DNA from: Manis javanica
Lineage: Eukaryota > Chordata > Mammalia > Pholidota > Manidae
Assembly: GCF_040802235.1 (NCBI RefSeq)
Contig: NC_133170.1
Span: forward strand, 5,409,001-5,473,000
Direction of reading: 5' to 3'
Length of the DNA stretch: 64,000 nt
Every line of letters starts with the position of its first letter. Within the stretch, counting starts at the first letter, position 1. The notes beneath the pieces are model-generated. The model searched no databases. It saw only the letters and a list, made by a program, of their open reading frames with translations, and was not told the DNA's origin. A program made the position numbers and the translations under genes. This document shows, piece by piece, positions 61,910-64,000 of this stretch.

Positions 61910-62790
61910 ACACTTGGCATGACTGATTAGCTGGTGTGATATCATGATTTGTAACAGGAAATATGTATGTGGTCTTTATCCCCATTTCTTGCACAAAGAT
62001 GCTAAAACCCTCGGAATTTCCTAAGTGTTGGGTGGCAGCAAGGTGTCTTTCATTATGTAAATGAGATGTCTTTGGAATGCCTAAGGCCATACAAGGATGG
62101 TGGCAGGTTACCAGGAGAATCAATCCTGCAATTAGAGGATTGGAGCATTCAGTCCCACTCCGCAATCTCCTAGGAGGGGAGAGGGGCTGAGGCTAATCAA
62201 TCATGCCTTTGTAATGAAGCGTCCATAAAAACCCAAAAGAACAGTGTTCAGAGAGCTTCTGGGTCAGTGAGCATGTGGAGGTTTCGGAGAGTTGTGCTCA
62301 GACAAGGTGGCAGCTCCATGGTCTCTTCCCACCTGCTGTGCCCTGTGCATCGCTCCCTTCTGGGTGTTCATCTGTGTATCTTATCATGTCCTTTTATAAT
62401 AAACCAGTAATCCACTGAGGAAATGGTTCTCCTGAGTTCTGTGAGCTGCTTTAGCAAATTAACTAAACCTAACAAAGGGGTCATGGGACCTTCTGATTTA
62501 TAGTCAATTGTACAGAAACACAAGTAACAACCTGGTGGTGTGACTGGCTTCTGAAATGGGAGGCAGTTTTTAGGACTGACCTTAACCTGTGGGATCTGGC
62601 AGTGTCTCCAGGTTAATAGTCTCAGAATCACACTAACCTGTAGGACACAGAGCTGGTGACAGAGCATTGCTTGTATGTGTGGGGAAATCCCTGTCCACAC
62701 ATTCCAATTGGATCCACAATCCAAGTACCTGGGTATTCTCTCTGCATAGCTCCTGAAGTCTGTGGCTCAGGGGGGAAAAAAAAGTGCATT
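61910..62790 (+). mobile_element. ERV-type LTR, plus strand
   Basis: An LTR-like layout with a CATAAAA box (62223-62229) and AATAAA (62398-62403) about 170 bases later. Recognised words are TTCCTAAGTGTTGGGTGGCA, AATCAATCATGCCTTTGTAA, AATAAACCAGTAATCCACTG and TTAACCTGTGGGATCTGGCA. Length of about 0.9 kb and family unassigned beyond LTR class; ends approximate. Open frames of up to 118 codons on the minus strand fall inside and are not genes. Confidence 0.6.
62398..62403 (+). terminator. LTR poly(A) signal AATAAA
   Basis: Canonical hexamer inside the 61.9-62.8 kb LTR, placed as expected downstream of the CATAAAA box. Confidence 0.5.
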
Positions 62791-62799
62791 TTAAATTCT

Positions 62800-64000
62800 T
62801 TTTGTCTCAGTGAGGGCTCAGGAGACTCACCACAATGATTGTCCCTACTCTCTCTTCGTAGTGCCCTAAACATGCCTCTGAGTGTCCGCCATGTGCTTCT
62901 TCAGCCGCTAACCTGGGCTGTCAGTGCGCTGAGTTCTGTGTCTTCCACTGCTATGAATGCTGGCAGGCCAGCCAGCCTGAACTCAACAAGCATCTTGCAG
63001 GAAGCTGAGGAAGGAGCTACCATGGAAAATACACTCTTTGCCTCACTCCACTGAACTTAGCTCATGTTGACCGAGAACTGCAGGAGCAGAGCTTTCCTCC
63101 CAGACTCCTACATCTGAACCTCCGGGGAGGCGTCTTGCTTGAACTTGCTTCCCGCTCTCCAGGCTGGTGTCTGCAGAGGCAGCAGGGTCCAGGTTTCCTG
63201 GCCTTGCATCCCTGTCTCCTCTCATGCCATTGCGCATCCTTGGCCAGAAGCGCTGGGCTTGTTCTTTTCCTTCCTCTCTGGTCGGGACTTCCTTCCGTGT
63301 TGTGGCACCGTCCTTGTTGGCTGGGTAACCATCCCCTCTCCCCTTTCTTAAACTGGGATGAGAGTGAATCAAAACTAACTTATGGATAAGGATATATTCA
63401 AAATATACATGGAAAATACACTGTAGTCATTTCACGTTTTTGCTTCCATCTAAACCTTTGTTAGAAAAAAGGGTTGATTTTGCAGTTAGCAATTTGATAT
63501 AGAGAGAAGCAAATAGAACTAGGGAGTTTTGAGGAAGATGGAATGATAAAGAGCCAAAGGATGATTTTAGCAACATCAGTTAAGCGACGTAATAGCCTGT
63601 GAAGATCCAAATGAATGAATCAGACCGGGGTAGTTTGGAGCTACAATTTAACTTGCAGACAGAAACCTAAATGTGGTTAATACTGAGAAACAGAGTCTCA
63701 GAGTCTTAATGCATTAATGCCCAGAAAATCTCTCAGTGTGTCAGACACTGGATGACAGTGGAAGGCATAATAAAGAGAATGAATGATGAAGACGGGGTAA
63801 TTAAAGGTCTGGGGTAAGTACGTTGCGATAAAGAGAGATTTAATCAGCCATATAAAAATGTTAAATTATATACTCATTCTAGTGTTTATTAAAAACGAAT
63901 AAACACATAGGTAAGAGAGTCAATTCCCCAGTGTGTATGTCACTAGTGAGTACTCAACACAATGCACGAATGTTAAAAGGAAAAAGTCATGCAGGGGATA
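62800..64000. other. Intergenic DNA with a GC-richer patch
   Basis: 62840-63350 is GC-richer than its flanks and holds a 48-codon cysteine-rich frame behind an acceptor-like site (62862-63008). A 109-codon minus-strand frame at 63043-63372 has no recognised domain. From 63400 on the sequence is AT-rich with nothing recognised. Confidence 0.45.

Noticed and set aside
63043-63372. 109-codon minus-strand frame as a gene
   Set aside because: Opposed by overlapping frames on the other strand and without any recognised motif; GC-rich chance frame is more likely.

Overview
This window is from the nuclear genome of a placental mammal. The evidence is a GT-AG spliced vertebrate gene, low gene density, CpG-poor AT-rich DNA, (CA)n microsatellites and pan-mammalian fossil repeats (MIR, L2, old L1, MLT1-like LTRs). 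I saw no Alu, B1/B2, carnivore CAN-SINE, ruminant BovB/Bov-tA or horse ERE copies, so I place it as a non-primate, non-rodent eutherian and do not name a species.

Layout. Positions 1-16270 hold the last four coding exons of a copine gene on the + strand, best matched to CPNE8: exons at 1940-2042, 3524-3581, 8415-8488 and 16082-16270. All have consensus splice sites and phases that join. They encode the last ~140 residues: the C-terminal half of the copine/von Willebrand A-type domain and a proline-rich tail with a PPPY motif and a T-Q-I carboxy end. The 3' UTR runs from 16271 to about 17485 or 17980, depending on which poly(A) signal is used, and contains a 25-T tract and a Pumilio-type site. 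The introns hold two short L1 3' ends near 7.8 and 8.7 kb, the second with a clear target-site duplication, an LTR at 4.86-5.46 kb, MIRs and two (CA)n tracts.

From about 18 kb to 64 kb I find no convincing protein-coding or RNA gene. This is intergenic DNA downstream of the copine gene, made of MIR, L2, old L1 and LTR fragments. The main landmarks are: an old L1 on the minus strand (34.65-35.64 kb); an L1 mosaic with opposed orientations and an exact 305-bp dispersed duplication (44.7-47.9 kb); two related MLT1-like LTRs (41.6 and 54.4 kb); and an LTR-rich block (55.8-62.8 kb).

The most useful leads are the 305-bp duplication inside the L1 mosaic, the paired PY and PDZ-ligand-like motifs in the copine tail, two CpG-enriched intergenic patches (25.35-25.72 kb, with the longest open frame of the window, and 52.68-53.0 kb), and a cysteine-rich open frame behind a splice-acceptor-like site at 62.86 kb. 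I did not find evidence of an undescribed multi-gene system. Repeat family names come from recognition by eye and all boundaries marked approximate should be read as such.
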